50,554 nt of DNA from Bacteroidota bacterium (GCA_022708105.1 JAKIZI010000010.1:1-50554), one strand, 5' to 3'. Counted from the first letter of the stretch, positions 17,785-27,687 are shown. Translations and numbers: made by a program. The notes: a model not told the origin generated them from the sequence alone.

Positions 17785-20478
17785 TTAAAGGACAGTTACT
17801 GTTCCTTTTAAAACATATCTTTTGGTATCAAATCCCATAACATATAGACGATAGGAGAATACGTGATTGGGGTGTATTTCTCCATTGATTTTCCCGTCCC
17901 ATTTAAAATTAATATCCTTTGATTCAAAGACCAATTTTCCCCATCGGTCATAAATATTAATTTCGAGAGAACGAATACCATTTGTGTTGGCAAGCATGAA
18001 ATAATCATTTATTCCATCGGGATAATAGGGAGTAATGGTATTAGGAAGATAAAAACGAAGCGGACAATTGTCGGAAATGAAAATATCGTCAGTGGCTTCG
18101 CATCCGTCTAAAGTAACTGTCAATGAATAGAGGCCGGAATCCTGAACTTGAATGAAACGGCCAGTTCCGCCATTACTCCACAAATATTGATCGTATTCAC
18201 CTCCGGCATCTAAATAAATTCCTCCACTATTTTCAAAACAAGTTGAAAAATCTTCACCCAAATTGATAGAAGGAAGTGGATTAACGGTAATATTCAGTTG
18301 TAGAATACTGTCACATCCTTCAGATGTAATAAGGGGAAGTGTATAATTTGATGAGCCAATTTGAGATAAATCCTGTAAATTAAAACCATTCTCAGTATAG
18401 GAATCTCCTTGACAAAGAGTAACATTGAAGGTTGTATTATAGGATGGTTTAATGGTCATTCTATGTTGTAGTGTACGAGAACATCCCGTTGAATTTGTTG
18501 CAACCACACTATAAGTGGTAGTATTGTTTGGGTTTACAATAATAGAAGAAGTAGAGTCCCCTGTATTCCATGCGAAAGTGACACCATCAGATACAGTCAA
18601 CACATGATTTACACCGGAACAACTAAGCGTATCTCCCAAAATAGTAGGAGTAAAGTCGGCAACAGTAATATTCTGGAATATAGTATCTTGACACTGATCG
18701 GAACTGATTCCTGCAATTAAGCGAATTGTATATGTGCCTGGATTTGAATAAGTAATGGTTGGATTCTCATCGGTAGAAGTTTGTCCGTCTCCGAAATCCC
18801 AATAATAGGTTTCACATGGGTCTCCGCTTCCATTGGGGGTAATTCCATCATTAGACAGTGTACTCAAGTTTGTAAATTCATAAGTAAAAGCACAACCTAA
18901 TTGTTGAAGAGAGAAGTTTGCCAATGGGTAATGGGTATTCATATCAGCAGTTAGTGTAAAACTGCAACTAGGATTATTAAGTGAAGAAACAGCACAATAC
19001 AGAGTAGCAGACCCGCTGGGCGTTACAGTTACGGATTGGTTTGTTGAAATGGTTTGACTGGGGTTTGTAGAAAGATACCATCGGTAAGAATATCCCGGAG
19101 GTGCCGAAAAAGTTAGTTGTTGGGCATTCCCACAACTGTTATTTCGCAATTCGTAATTTCCGCCGCAGCTTAAAGTAAAATAAGCATAACCAAAATAAGA
19201 GGAACTGCTTCCGTGTTGGGTAATTAATCTGATTAAGATGGTTTGACCATGATACTGAGAAATGTCAATGGAATGAGTGGTCCAATTTTTCCAATAAATA
19301 TAAGAAGAATATACATTCCATCCGGTGGTATTGTATCCTGCAATATACTCAAATGAATTACATGCGGAATTTAATTCAACACCATTACTGTTTAATATCT
19401 TGAGTGCAAATCTTGGTTGTGAAGAGGAACTGTATCCTGCCATCTGGTACAATACGGCTGCATATTTGAGAATAAGATAATCATTTTGATTTGTATCAAC
19501 CGTATAAGAGTATGTAATACTTTGACCTTCAGAGGAGGAGTAAGGTCGTCCCAATCTAACAGAATTGGATTCACATGGCGGCACACAAGGGAGTTGATTG
19601 CTGGAATAGGGATCATAACCATCTGCAGCAGTCATCACGGTATGACGTCCGTTTATTACACCTGTATAGGAATATGGAGAACTATAAGAACCATAAGTAC
19701 AAGTAACTCCGGCTCCACTCAAATTTGTGAAATTGATGCAATAATTTTGTTGTTGGGCACATGCAGTTATTCTTGCCGGAATTTCTCCTGAAATACTTCC
19801 GTCATTGTTACAATCAAAATAGACATAAATATCATATTGAAGGCCTTCCGTCAATCCGGTAATGGTGTAGGTTGTGGAGCCGGTTGTGATAAGTGTTCCT
19901 GTACCAGGAGTGAAACCCACAGGGCCGTATTCAATCAGGTATTGAGGTGCTGCTGCATTGGCAGTCCATGAGATTTCTACATAATTAGATCCGCTATTGA
20001 GAATCTGTAATCCCGACGGGCCATTTCCGCAACTGCAAGCGTTACAACAAGAGATATTTAATGCAAAACCTTGACCGGTAACAGAACCATCTGAAGTAAA
20101 TCTTACGGTAATAGGTCCGGAAGTGGATCTGACCAATGGAATAGTTCCGGCATTGGCAATTCCGCTCCACAATAAAGTTCCGGATAAGCCCACTCCGTCA
20201 TAGATATAAATATAATCGCAGCAACTCTCTCCGGAGGTGGTTCCCGATACCTGAATTAAATCTCCCGCATTTTGGGGGTAAATTGTGGTATAGCCGTTTG
20301 CACTATTTGTATAATTATTGGTTCCACTATGATCATACAATGTTCCTGAGCAAGTTGTAATACTATTATTTCCACTATATGGGACAGTATATGATTGAGC
20401 GAAAATACTATTGATGCCGATTAGGAATAATGAAACTAATAGTAAATTTGTTATATGAATTGAGTATGTCGTCTTCAT
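17785..20478 (-). CDS. T9SS type B cargo protein with CUB, FN3 and PKD-like domains, copy 1
   Basis: This 897-residue secreted protein has a signal peptide (cut after FAQ near 28). A CUB-like domain follows at about 30-145, with Cys pairs and the run GESCCDYIYIYDGVG. Next come a Cys-rich linker, an FN3 domain (about 150-240, VEISWTANAAAPQYLIEYG) and a jelly-roll-like stretch. A PKD domain is centred on YYWDFGDGQTSTDENPTITY, followed by Ig-like repeats. The last 90 residues are the gliding-motility/T9SS type B sorting domain (LPNTITPYYPDGINDYF, IYDRWGKLVFES). The protein is therefore exported by T9SS and probably held at the surface, where an adhesive role is plausible but unproven. It follows its paralogue after 16 bases. 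Confidence 0.9.
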   Translation of the reverse strand: MKTTYSIHITNLLLVSLFLIGINSIFAQSYTVPYSGNNSITTCSGTLYDHSGTNNYTNSANGYTTIYPQNAGDLIQVSGTTSGESCCDYIYIYDGVGLSGTLLWSGIANAGTIPLVRSTSGPITVRFTSDGSVTGQGFALNISCCNACSCGNGPSGLQILNSGSNYVEISWTANAAAPQYLIEYGPVGFTPGTGTLITTGSTTYTITGLTEGLQYDIYVYFDCNNDGSISGEIPARITACAQQQNYCINFTNLSGAGVTCTYGSYSSPYSYTGVINGRHTVMTAADGYDPYSSNQLPCVPPCESNSVRLGRPYSSSEGQSITYSYTVDTNQNDYLILKYAAVLYQMAGYSSSSQPRFALKILNSNGVELNSACNSFEYIAGYNTTGWNVYSSYIYWKNWTTHSIDISQYHGQTILIRLITQHGSSSSYFGYAYFTLSCGGNYELRNNSCGNAQQLTFSAPPGYSYRWYLSTNPSQTISTNQSVTVTPSGSATLYCAVSSLNNPSCSFTLTADMNTHYPLANFSLQQLGCAFTYEFTNLSTLSNDGITPNGSGDPCETYYWDFGDGQTSTDENPTITYSNPGTYTIRLIAGISSDQCQDTIFQNITVADFTPTILGDTLSCSGVNHVLTVSDGVTFAWNTGDSTSSIIVNPNNTTTYSVVATNSTGCSRTLQHRMTIKPSYNTTFNVTLCQGDSYTENGFNLQDLSQIGSSNYTLPLITSEGCDSILQLNITVNPLPSINLGEDFSTCFENSGGIYLDAGGEYDQYLWSNGGTGRFIQVQDSGLYSLTVTLDGCEATDDIFISDNCPLRFYLPNTITPYYPDGINDYFMLANTNGIRSLEINIYDRWGKLVFESKDINFKWDGKINGEIHPNHVFSYRLYVMGFDTKRYVLKGTVTVL

Positions 20479-20494
20479 TTTGTTATTTTATTTA

Positions 20495-23155
20495 CTATAA
20501 GACAGTTATATGGCCTTTGAATACATGTCTTTTACCATCTGATGATATGATAAAAAGACGATAGTTGTAAACGGTATTTGGAGTTAAAGTTCCATTTACA
20601 GTACCATCCCATCTAAAATTAGCTTCGTTGGATTCGAATACCAATTGACCCCAACGGTCGTAAATACTAATTTTCATCTCTTTTATTCTTTCAGTTGTTG
20701 GGAGGTAGAAATAGTCATTATTTCCGTCTGCATAATATGGAGTTATTGTATTGGGTAGGTAAATTCTGAAAGGACAAAGGTCATGAATGGTTATGCTGTC
20801 TGTAGCTTCACATCCTTGCAAAGAAACTAAAATTGAATAAAGGCCGGTATCGGATACTTGAATCATACGAGTACTTTGACCGGTACTCCATAGATAGGTA
20901 TCATAATTTCTGCCTGCGTCAAGGTATGGACCACCCGCATCTTCGAAGCAGATGGTAATATCATTTCCGAGTTCAACTTCCGGAAGTGGTTTTACTTCGA
21001 GGTTTAGTGTAATAATACTATCACAACCATAAATAGTGCTGAGAGGCAATGTGTATACATTATCCCCGACGTTACGAATATTAATCAGATTAAATCCATT
21101 TTCTGTATATGATTCTCCTTTACAGATAGAAGCCGAAAATGTTGATGAATATATAGGATATACCACAATAGTATGCTCAATAGTATCTTTACAACCATCT
21201 ACATGAGTAACAATAGCCGAATAGGTTGTGGTGGTTAACGGGTCCACATCAATTACGACTGTTGTATCTCCGGTACTCCATTCATAAGCGATACCGTCGG
21301 TAATGGATAATGTATGCTGATCTCCTTCGCAACTTACGGTATCACCAATAATTTCAGGGTTAAAAGGAATTATTGTAATAGTTTGTTGAATCGTGTCTTG
21401 GCACATATCATCGTTAATGCCGGCAATCAGTGTAACGGTATAGGTGCCGGGATTTTGGTAGGTAATGGAAGGATTTTCATTCTTTGAAGAATCTCCATTT
21501 CCGAAATCCCAATAATAGGTTTCACAAGGGTCTCCACTTCCGTTAGGAACGATTCCATCATCTGAAATCGTACTATTATTCGTAAATTCGTAGGTGTAAT
21601 CGCAACCTACACGATTGTATGTAAAGTCTGCGTATGGGTATCTTCTGGTAACACTTGTTGAGAGCGTAAAGCGGCATGTTGCATTATCGACAAAAGATAC
21701 ATCGCAATAGAGAATAGCATTACTATTGGTAGTAACGGTCACGGATCTGTTTGTTGAAATAGTTTGTGCAGGATTCGTAGAAAGATACCATCTGTAGTTA
21801 AATCCCACAGGAGCGGAGTATGTAATTTCGGCAACATCACCGCAACTTTCAATATCGAGTCGTTTTTTACCGCCACATTCTAAAGTGAAATAAGCATATC
21901 CGAAATGTCCGGAGTAATTACAATCGTATGTGGTTAATTGAATTCGAATGGTTTGGCCGTGATATGGAGAAACATCTACTCCTACTGTAGTCCAATTTTT
22001 CCAAAGAGTACTTGAGGTTCCGTAAGACCATCCTTGTGTTGAATTTCCGGAGATAAAATCTGCCGATGTGCATATAGGATCTATTTCGAGCCCTGCTGCA
22101 TTTAATATTTTGAATGTAAAACGAGGCTGACTTGCATAATCATGACCAGGATTTTCTAGAACAGCAGCATATTTTAAAATCAGAATTTCATTGGTTGAAG
22201 TATCAACAGTATAAGTATAGGTTATACTTTCTGCTTGGGAACCGGTACTTGAATTCCCTAATCGAATAGATTGTGCGGAACCCGGAGGCACACATAACAA
22301 TTGTCCTGAAGTATATGGATCGGTTCCTCCGGTCATGACCGTATGCCTTCCATTAACAACACCGATACTACTATACGGATTGCTGAAAGATCCGTAAGTG
22401 CATGTTACGGATGGACTGGATAAATTGGTAAAATCAATACATGTGGTGTGTAAATATATAATTTGAGAATATATATCTCCAACGATTGATCCATTATTAT
22501 CACAATCATAGTAGACATATATGTCATAAAGGGTTCCTTCAGATAATCCTGTGAGTGTTACAGAATTGGTTGGGGTTGTTACTGTTGTACCGGTTCCCGG
22601 TGTAAATCCGCTTGGCCCATATTCAACAATATAAGTTGGCACAGCTGCATTTGCAGTCCATGTTACGGTAGCGAAAGTAGCTCCTGTATTGAGAATGTGA
22701 ACATTGGCATTACTCCCTCCACAAGAACAATAGTTACAACAAGAGACATTAAGAGCAAAACCTTGTCCCGTTACAGATCCATCACTACGAAATCTTACGG
22801 TTATGGGTCCTGTTGTTGAGGTAACAGAAGGAACAGTTCCTGAACTGGCTACGCCTTGCCACAAAATAGTTCCACTAGTTCCCACACCATCGTAGATGTA
22901 TAAGTAGTCACAGCAACTTTCACCGGAAATAGTTCCTGATAATTGAATTAAATTTCCCGGTGTACTAGGGTATAGTACAGCATAACCCTCCCATCCGTTT
23001 CCATAATTACTATTGCCATTTGCATCATATAAAGTACCGGAACATAATGTATAACTTGTACTTCCTGACGAAGGGACTGTATATGTCTGACAGAATGCGT
23101 GATTTGCTAATAATAAAAATGTTAAAATAAGAAAGATCTGTTTTATTTTCCCCAT
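20495..23155 (-). CDS. T9SS type B cargo protein with CUB, FN3 and PKD-like domains, copy 2
   Basis: This 886-residue protein is collinear with the downstream neighbour. It has a signal peptide (cut after FCQ near 23), a CUB-like domain (GESCCDYLYIYDGVG), FN3 (FATVTWTANAAVPTYIVEYG), the same jelly-roll-like middle, and a PKD domain (YYWDFGNGDSSKNENPSITY). It ends in the type B sorting domain LPNTITPYYADGNNDYF. Identity is highest in the CUB, PKD and sorting domains and lower in the middle. The pair is a tandem duplication in one transcription unit, with this copy first. The -7 box is at 23281. No catalytic motif is visible, and cell-surface adhesion or matrix binding is the likeliest role by domain content. 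Confidence 0.9.
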   Translation of the reverse strand: MGKIKQIFLILTFLLLANHAFCQTYTVPSSGSTSYTLCSGTLYDANGNSNYGNGWEGYAVLYPSTPGNLIQLSGTISGESCCDYLYIYDGVGTSGTILWQGVASSGTVPSVTSTTGPITVRFRSDGSVTGQGFALNVSCCNYCSCGGSNANVHILNTGATFATVTWTANAAVPTYIVEYGPSGFTPGTGTTVTTPTNSVTLTGLSEGTLYDIYVYYDCDNNGSIVGDIYSQIIYLHTTCIDFTNLSSPSVTCTYGSFSNPYSSIGVVNGRHTVMTGGTDPYTSGQLLCVPPGSAQSIRLGNSSTGSQAESITYTYTVDTSTNEILILKYAAVLENPGHDYASQPRFTFKILNAAGLEIDPICTSADFISGNSTQGWSYGTSSTLWKNWTTVGVDVSPYHGQTIRIQLTTYDCNYSGHFGYAYFTLECGGKKRLDIESCGDVAEITYSAPVGFNYRWYLSTNPAQTISTNRSVTVTTNSNAILYCDVSFVDNATCRFTLSTSVTRRYPYADFTYNRVGCDYTYEFTNNSTISDDGIVPNGSGDPCETYYWDFGNGDSSKNENPSITYQNPGTYTVTLIAGINDDMCQDTIQQTITIIPFNPEIIGDTVSCEGDQHTLSITDGIAYEWSTGDTTVVIDVDPLTTTTYSAIVTHVDGCKDTIEHTIVVYPIYSSTFSASICKGESYTENGFNLINIRNVGDNVYTLPLSTIYGCDSIITLNLEVKPLPEVELGNDITICFEDAGGPYLDAGRNYDTYLWSTGQSTRMIQVSDTGLYSILVSLQGCEATDSITIHDLCPFRIYLPNTITPYYADGNNDYFYLPTTERIKEMKISIYDRWGQLVFESNEANFRWDGTVNGTLTPNTVYNYRLFIISSDGKRHVFKGHITVL

Positions 23156-23280
23156 TGCTCTTTTTTTACTCAGTTTGCTTATTTGACAACAATGTATGTC
23201 GAAATGTTGTATTTATTCAGTTTTTTTTAATTATACTAGAAAAAAAACTATATTTATTTGACTATTTTTATTTTAAGATG

Positions 23281-23288
23281 CAAAGATA
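23281..23288 (-). promoter_or_regulatory. -7 box for the tandem T9SS cargo genes
   Basis: Minus-strand TATCTTTG matches TAnnTTTG. The leader to the start at 23155 would be about 120 bases. Confidence 0.4.
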
Positions 23289-23363
23289 TAATAATATTTT
23301 AAATATCCTAATAGGTTTTTTCTATCTTTTATTCGTAAACTTGCAAAGTTAAAGAATGTCTTT

Positions 23364-24188
23364 ATGAATACGATTATATTGAAAAAAAGTTTCATGTTTT
23401 TTTGCCTCTTTTTTATCAAAAATACCTTAGTAGGACAACAGAAAGAAGGTCCTATGATCACACTAATGTGCAACAATGTTGCCATTGATATTATGGAGGT
23501 TGATACCTCGGTTTCATTTAAAGGGGATCTATTAATTCTTCCCGGATGGAATTTTGATAGAACTCGTTGGTGTTCAGAAAGTAGCTTATGCAAGGAAGCA
23601 CATAGAGCAGGATATCGATTGATTATGCCCGAAATGGGCAAAAGTATTTATGCGACTTCTTATTTCCCTCAAACTCGAAAAGATTGGTTACGCTATCCTA
23701 CATTAACATGGCTTCTTGATACAATGATTCCATTCTTGCAACAACAAGCAGGGATATTTTTGACATCTGAAAATTTTATGATAGGACTTTCCACCGGGGC
23801 TCGGGGAGTGGCCTTGATTGCTTGTCGTACAAACAACTTTTTTAAAGCTGCCGCAGCACTTTCCGGAGATTACGACCAAACATTAATGCCCAAAGATAAT
23901 CTTATGAACGGAGTATATGGTCCTTTTTCTCTTTTCTCTGAAAGATGGAAGGCCATTGATAATCCGGTGGCAGAATATAGCCAAATCAAAATTCCAATCT
24001 ATATAGGACACGGGAAATTAGATAAAGTAGTGCCTTATACACAGTCGGAACTTCTTTATAATAGATTATTATTACTTAAGAACGAGAAAAGATATATGCT
24101 TCATACTCCCGAAATGGGACACGATTTTTTGTATTGGGATTCAGAAGTTATTCCGATTCTTGATTTCTTTGAATCAATAAAAGAATAG
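23364..24188 (+). CDS. Secreted or anchored alpha/beta hydrolase
   Basis: This 274-residue protein has a hydrophobic N-terminus (SFMFFCLFFIKNTLVG) that is probably a signal peptide, followed by an alpha/beta-hydrolase fold. The triad can be placed: nucleophile Ser143 in GLSTG, acid Asp220 in GHGKLDKVVP, and His253 in EMGHDFLYW. The oxyanion segment is LLILPGWNFDRT. The fold fits an esterase or dienelactone-hydrolase-like enzyme, but the substrate is unknown. It is divergent from the T9SS cargo genes and converges on the Omp28-like gene with only 3 bases between stops. Confidence 0.8.
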   Translation: MNTIILKKSFMFFCLFFIKNTLVGQQKEGPMITLMCNNVAIDIMEVDTSVSFKGDLLILPGWNFDRTRWCSESSLCKEAHRAGYRLIMPEMGKSIYATSYFPQTRKDWLRYPTLTWLLDTMIPFLQQQAGIFLTSENFMIGLSTGARGVALIACRTNNFFKAAAALSGDYDQTLMPKDNLMNGVYGPFSLFSERWKAIDNPVAEYSQIKIPIYIGHGKLDKVVPYTQSELLYNRLLLLKNEKRYMLHTPEMGHDFLYWDSEVIPILDFFESIKE

Positions 24189-24191
24189 TTT

Positions 24192-25052
24192 TTAGAGCGG
24201 AGAAATTTCGGTTTGAAGAACCTCTTGTGTTGTTTCATCATAGAGAATAGCAATGATGCTACAATTGCCTTTTGTCCAATCATGATCCGTGAAATTGAGT
24301 TGATAGGACTTTACATACGAAGAATCTTTTGCCACAAATCCGTTTCCGTTCAGATAACTCCCTTGAATTCCGTTTAATGAAGTTCTCAAGACATGGTTAT
24401 GGGTGTAATTTTCAATAGTGGTGGAGCCGTCCAATTGGGGCGAAACAAATGAATCCTCAATAAGAATAACACTTAAGATTACTTTATTGGAATAATTTTT
24501 ATAAAAAGTACTTTTCAGATGAGTTGTAAGGATATTGTTATCATATTCATTGATGATTTGAATTCCGGCATAAAGTTGGGTATCAATATTTTGTATGGCG
24601 GCCTCCCAATTGCTGTTTGCGAGGGGAAAAACATTGTTGTATCTGGTTCGGTTGACTACAGCGCAAGGAATTCCGCTACCACCGGCAATGACATAGTCGT
24701 TGTACAATACATCTCCTAATTCTGTTCGGAAATCATAATCGAAAGGTGGAATTAAGTCCGGGCGAGCCAACGAGCCGGCATGAATGCATATTGCCACCAA
24801 TTTATTTCCATAGGTCTCCAAAAGCTGCGCCAAGGGAATATGTCCTTGTGTCGGGCAGTTCTGACATTGTTGTGCGGTATATTCTTCGATGAGAATTTTT
24901 CGAATTAAGGTATCCGGATTTACTTCCGGAAATTCTACGGTTGTATTTACGGTATCATCCTCTTTAAAATAGGGACCTTCAATTTTATCACAACCGAAAA
25001 ATAGGAATATAGAGCCAAACAATAATAAAAAACGGATTGAAATGGATTTCAT
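24192..25052 (-). CDS. Omp28-related lipoprotein with CxxC motif
   Basis: The preferred ATG gives 286 residues starting MKSISIRFLLLFGSIFLFFGC, with a lipobox Cys at 21. The reading frame extends upstream to 25148, but that part overlaps the preceding gene and lacks a signal. After a linker comes the line ILIEEYTAQQCQNCP with Cys63 and Cys66, then KLVAICIHAG. This is the thioredoxin-like start of Omp28-related outer-membrane proteins of Bacteroidota. A redox or metal role of CxxC is plausible. It is the last gene of the tlpA / barrel / omp28-like operon, 23 bases after its neighbour. Confidence 0.8.
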   Translation of the reverse strand: MKSISIRFLLLFGSIFLFFGCDKIEGPYFKEDDTVNTTVEFPEVNPDTLIRKILIEEYTAQQCQNCPTQGHIPLAQLLETYGNKLVAICIHAGSLARPDLIPPFDYDFRTELGDVLYNDYVIAGGSGIPCAVVNRTRYNNVFPLANSNWEAAIQNIDTQLYAGIQIINEYDNNILTTHLKSTFYKNYSNKVILSVILIEDSFVSPQLDGSTTIENYTHNHVLRTSLNGIQGSYLNGNGFVAKDSSYVKSYQLNFTDHDWTKGNCSIIAILYDETTQEVLQTEISPL

Positions 25053-25075
25053 AATGTATTGCTTATTAGAATGAA

Positions 25076-26761
25076 TTAAAATGAAGTATTTACAGAAAGT
25101 CCTACGCCATAAGAGGCCGGAACTGTACGACAGACCCCTCCGGAGCATAGAATTCCTTCTCTGTTTTTTCCGTATTGCAGTGAAATACGGGTTGTTTTGA
25201 TGATATAACTGGCTGCGATATTAAAGTAATGAATTCTTTGTTCTGCAGTATTATTGCCATAATTCCATGAATCGGAGACGGAGAAGAACCAGTTTGGACT
25301 GATTGAATATTCAATCATGGCGTGCAGCCAACTTCCCATATCTTGTTGCGAGTAGAGATGTTGTATTTCCAAACGAAGGGCATGTTTGGTGTTGATTTTA
25401 CATAAAAGGTCTGCTGCTATATGATGTCCGTGAAAGAGCGTGGTGTCTGCGTGTCCTTGTAGAATATTTAAATCGTAGGAGATGTAATTATAAGCCAATT
25501 CAAGTTTCCATCTGCTGTCAAATCGTCTGCTGATTTCAAGTCCGATATCCTGATATAATAAATGCGGGCCGAACTTAAAGAAATTGGATTGGTATCCGTC
25601 GGTTCCTCTCATAGATCCGAGAGAATCGGCGAGAGGCACTATATTTTTTTCGATATCATGAAAACGGGAATAATTCAGACTGATATTGGTGCCATATTTT
25701 CCTCCGATTTTAGTTTTTTTAGGAATTAAATAATTGATTTGAGCTTGAATTCCGATTTGTCCGTTGGGTTGGCTCACATAACTATAATTACCAAGTAATG
25801 GGAATGAGTATTGGCGATTAATTGCGGGAAGGTAGTTGACGGATAGCAAGGAGGTGGTACTTGAAATATCTCGTTGGGAACGAAAATCCATATTGTCGGC
25901 ACGGATGAACGACAAAGAGGTCCCTAAACCTTTCATTGAGTATGAGGCGGAGGCAAACAGAGCCTCTCCGTTTTTATAGATATATCCGTTGGTATTATTG
26001 GGGTCATTAATTTTGTGGGCATATTCACTTTCTATTCTAAAACCTTTATAGCGGAAATTAAAGCGTGTTGCCCAAGTTGCAACATTAGCAGGAAGTTTCA
26101 GAACCGGGTGTGTTGGATTTTCGTATTTACTTACAAAACTTGCCCCAATTTGTGCTGCAAATTGTTTTTCTGCTATGGCGGGAAATAATTCGGTAAATGA
26201 AATTTCTAAATCTCCTCCGCGGACAAAGTCTTTACGTGTCAGGTAGTCAAAGTCGAAATTCTTTCGTTCGATCCCCCAGATTCCCTTGATGGAAATTCCT
26301 TTATATGGGGTTATTTTGATACGGGTTCCGAGCAAACTGTTGTCAATTCCGAGATTACGATCTTCGTATGCACGTAAAGTGAGTCCATTTCCGAATTGCT
26401 CATAAAATGTTCCTGCTGTTACTTGGATAAAGTCGTTTTTATAATCAGCAAAAAAGTATGTAATTCCTTGTCCTTTGTAAGCGATTTGTTCAAAATCCAC
26501 TAAGGGGAATAGGTAAAACTCATATCTGGCACCTACCGTAAATTGCTTATTGGTATATAATAAGTTCAAATAGGCGTTTCCTCTTACTTTTTCTTCTACT
26601 TCGGCGGCATTGATGAGCGAATCCGGTTGGTAGTACATACCGGAGAATCCGAAATCGCCACTTATTTTACCATGTTCTGAGGAGGGTTGCGAAAATCCTT
26701 TAAAACCGGTAAAAAAGAAAATAAAACAAATAATGAGGAATGCCAATGATGTTTTTTTCAT
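25076..26761 (-). CDS. Outer-membrane beta-barrel protein (possibly DUF6029-like)
   Basis: From the ATG at 26761 this is 561 residues. It has a signal peptide (SLAFLIICFIFFFTGFKGFS) and about 20 amphipathic strands ending in a C-terminal Phe (VGLSVNTSF), the mark of an outer-membrane barrel inserted by BAM. The N-terminal YFADYKNDFIQVTAGTFYEQFG and the Gly/Tyr-rich strands recall proteins called DUF6029 in Bacteroidota, but this is from memory. It is flanked by a TlpA-like thiol reductase gene and an Omp28-like CxxC lipoprotein gene in one operon, which suggests a shared envelope function. The function itself is unknown. Confidence 0.75.
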   Translation of the reverse strand: MKKTSLAFLIICFIFFFTGFKGFSQPSSEHGKISGDFGFSGMYYQPDSLINAAEVEEKVRGNAYLNLLYTNKQFTVGARYEFYLFPLVDFEQIAYKGQGITYFFADYKNDFIQVTAGTFYEQFGNGLTLRAYEDRNLGIDNSLLGTRIKITPYKGISIKGIWGIERKNFDFDYLTRKDFVRGGDLEISFTELFPAIAEKQFAAQIGASFVSKYENPTHPVLKLPANVATWATRFNFRYKGFRIESEYAHKINDPNNTNGYIYKNGEALFASASYSMKGLGTSLSFIRADNMDFRSQRDISSTTSLLSVNYLPAINRQYSFPLLGNYSYVSQPNGQIGIQAQINYLIPKKTKIGGKYGTNISLNYSRFHDIEKNIVPLADSLGSMRGTDGYQSNFFKFGPHLLYQDIGLEISRRFDSRWKLELAYNYISYDLNILQGHADTTLFHGHHIAADLLCKINTKHALRLEIQHLYSQQDMGSWLHAMIEYSISPNWFFSVSDSWNYGNNTAEQRIHYFNIAASYIIKTTRISLQYGKNREGILCSGGVCRTVPASYGVGLSVNTSF

Positions 26762-26798
26762 TATCGATACGTTTAATAAGAACAATGAAACAATAAGA

Positions 26799-27311
26799 TT
26801 ATTTGGATAATTTGCGAATAATTTCTATGATTTCCTCTTCATTACCGGGTGCGTAAGAGGTATGTTGCCAAACAATTTCTCCATTTCCGTTCAAGATGCA
26901 CAAGAAAGGAATGTCGACAACATTAAGAGCTCTTTTGAAATCGGAGTTGAGATCTTGCAGAATTTCATAATCCCAAGCTCTACCATTGACAAAAGGGACC
27001 ACTCTTGAAGCTGTTTTGGCGTCATCAATTGAAACCGCAAACAATTTAACTCCGGTTTCTTCCACCCAATCGTCATAAACATCGGCGATGGCAGAGAGTT
27101 CTTCAATACAGGGGCGGCACCATGTAGCCCATAAACTGATGATGAAAGGTTTTCCATCGTTGGAAAGTTCTTTTGTATTGATAGTTTTCCCATCCAAGGT
27201 TTTGATTTCCACAGAAGGCAGGGGCGTGGTCTTTAATGCTTCCGGTTGTTCTTGGGCAAATCCGCTATAAAGAATTCCCCATAATAAGAGTACAAGTATG
27301 GTTGGTTTCAT
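26799..27311 (-). CDS. TlpA-family periplasmic thiol-disulfide oxidoreductase
   Basis: This 170-residue protein has a signal peptide (cut after FAQ near 20) and a thioredoxin fold with active site WATWCRPC (Cys65, Cys68). The cis-Pro segment VDIPFLCIL is also in place. It should keep specific periplasmic Cys pairs reduced. The obvious local client is the CxxC lipoprotein two genes downstream, which is an inference. The frame opens at a TTG at 27326, which lies inside a -7 box, so the ATG at 27311 is used. It is the first gene of a three-gene operon. Confidence 0.9.
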   Translation of the reverse strand: MKPTILVLLLWGILYSGFAQEQPEALKTTPLPSVEIKTLDGKTINTKELSNDGKPFIISLWATWCRPCIEELSAIADVYDDWVEETGVKLFAVSIDDAKTASRVVPFVNGRAWDYEILQDLNSDFKRALNVVDIPFLCILNGNGEIVWQHTSYAPGNEEEIIEIIRKLSK

Positions 27312-27323
27312 ATCTTTTTTTTG

Positions 27324-27331
27324 CAAAGATA
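27324..27331 (-). promoter_or_regulatory. -7 box of the tlpA / barrel / omp28-like operon
   Basis: Minus-strand TATCTTTG fits TAnnTTTG and would give a leader of only about 7 bases. It excludes the TTG at 27326 as a start. Confidence 0.45.
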
Positions 27332-27411
27332 AAATTCTTTTTAATTCATTAATTTTTTATTTTGAGTTAATTTTGGTTTTTCGACTATGGATTATCTATA
27401 TTAATTTTTTG

Positions 27412-27419
27412 TATTTTTG
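27412..27419 (+). promoter_or_regulatory. -7 box of the small lipoprotein / meaB unit
   Basis: TATTTTTG matches TAnnTTTG, 23 bases before the lipoprotein ATG. No -33 TTG is at the right distance. Confidence 0.45.
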
Positions 27420-27441
27420 CATAAAATAAAAGTAATCATAT

Positions 27442-27687
27442 ATGAAAAAAGGAATCGCATTAGTTGCTTTAATGGCATTGGGTACTTTTTTGTTCACTTC
27501 TTGCAATCAGGATTGTGTATGTAGTTATTATGACAACAACAATTCTTTGCTCAACACGGAAGTCTTCGACGGAGATGAGGTAAGTTCTTCTGAATGTGCT
27601 GATTACGATGGGGAAGAAAATGTTACGACCGAAGTAAATGATCAAGTGGTAACGGCATCTTACGTTAGTTGCAATTCGGGATGGTAA
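27442..27687 (+). CDS. Small Cys-containing lipoprotein
   Basis: This 81-residue protein has the signal peptide GIALVALMALGTFLFTSC and a lipobox Cys near 20. The mature part is acidic and short (about 60 residues), with further Cys in NQDCVC, SSECAD and SYVSCNSGW. The spacing would allow two disulfides. I recognise no family. Its stop overlaps the meaB start by 7 bases (ATG at 27681), so the two are translated in tandem. Exported Cys-rich proteins are plausible substrates of the divergent TlpA gene, but this is speculative. Confidence 0.75.
   Translation: MKKGIALVALMALGTFLFTSCNQDCVCSYYDNNNSLLNTEVFDGDEVSSSECADYDGEENVTTEVNDQVVTASYVSCNSGW

Noticed and set aside
24192..25148. Longer start of the Omp28-like lipoprotein gene at 25148
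   Set aside because: The extension overlaps the end of the barrel gene and would bury the lipoprotein signal peptide.
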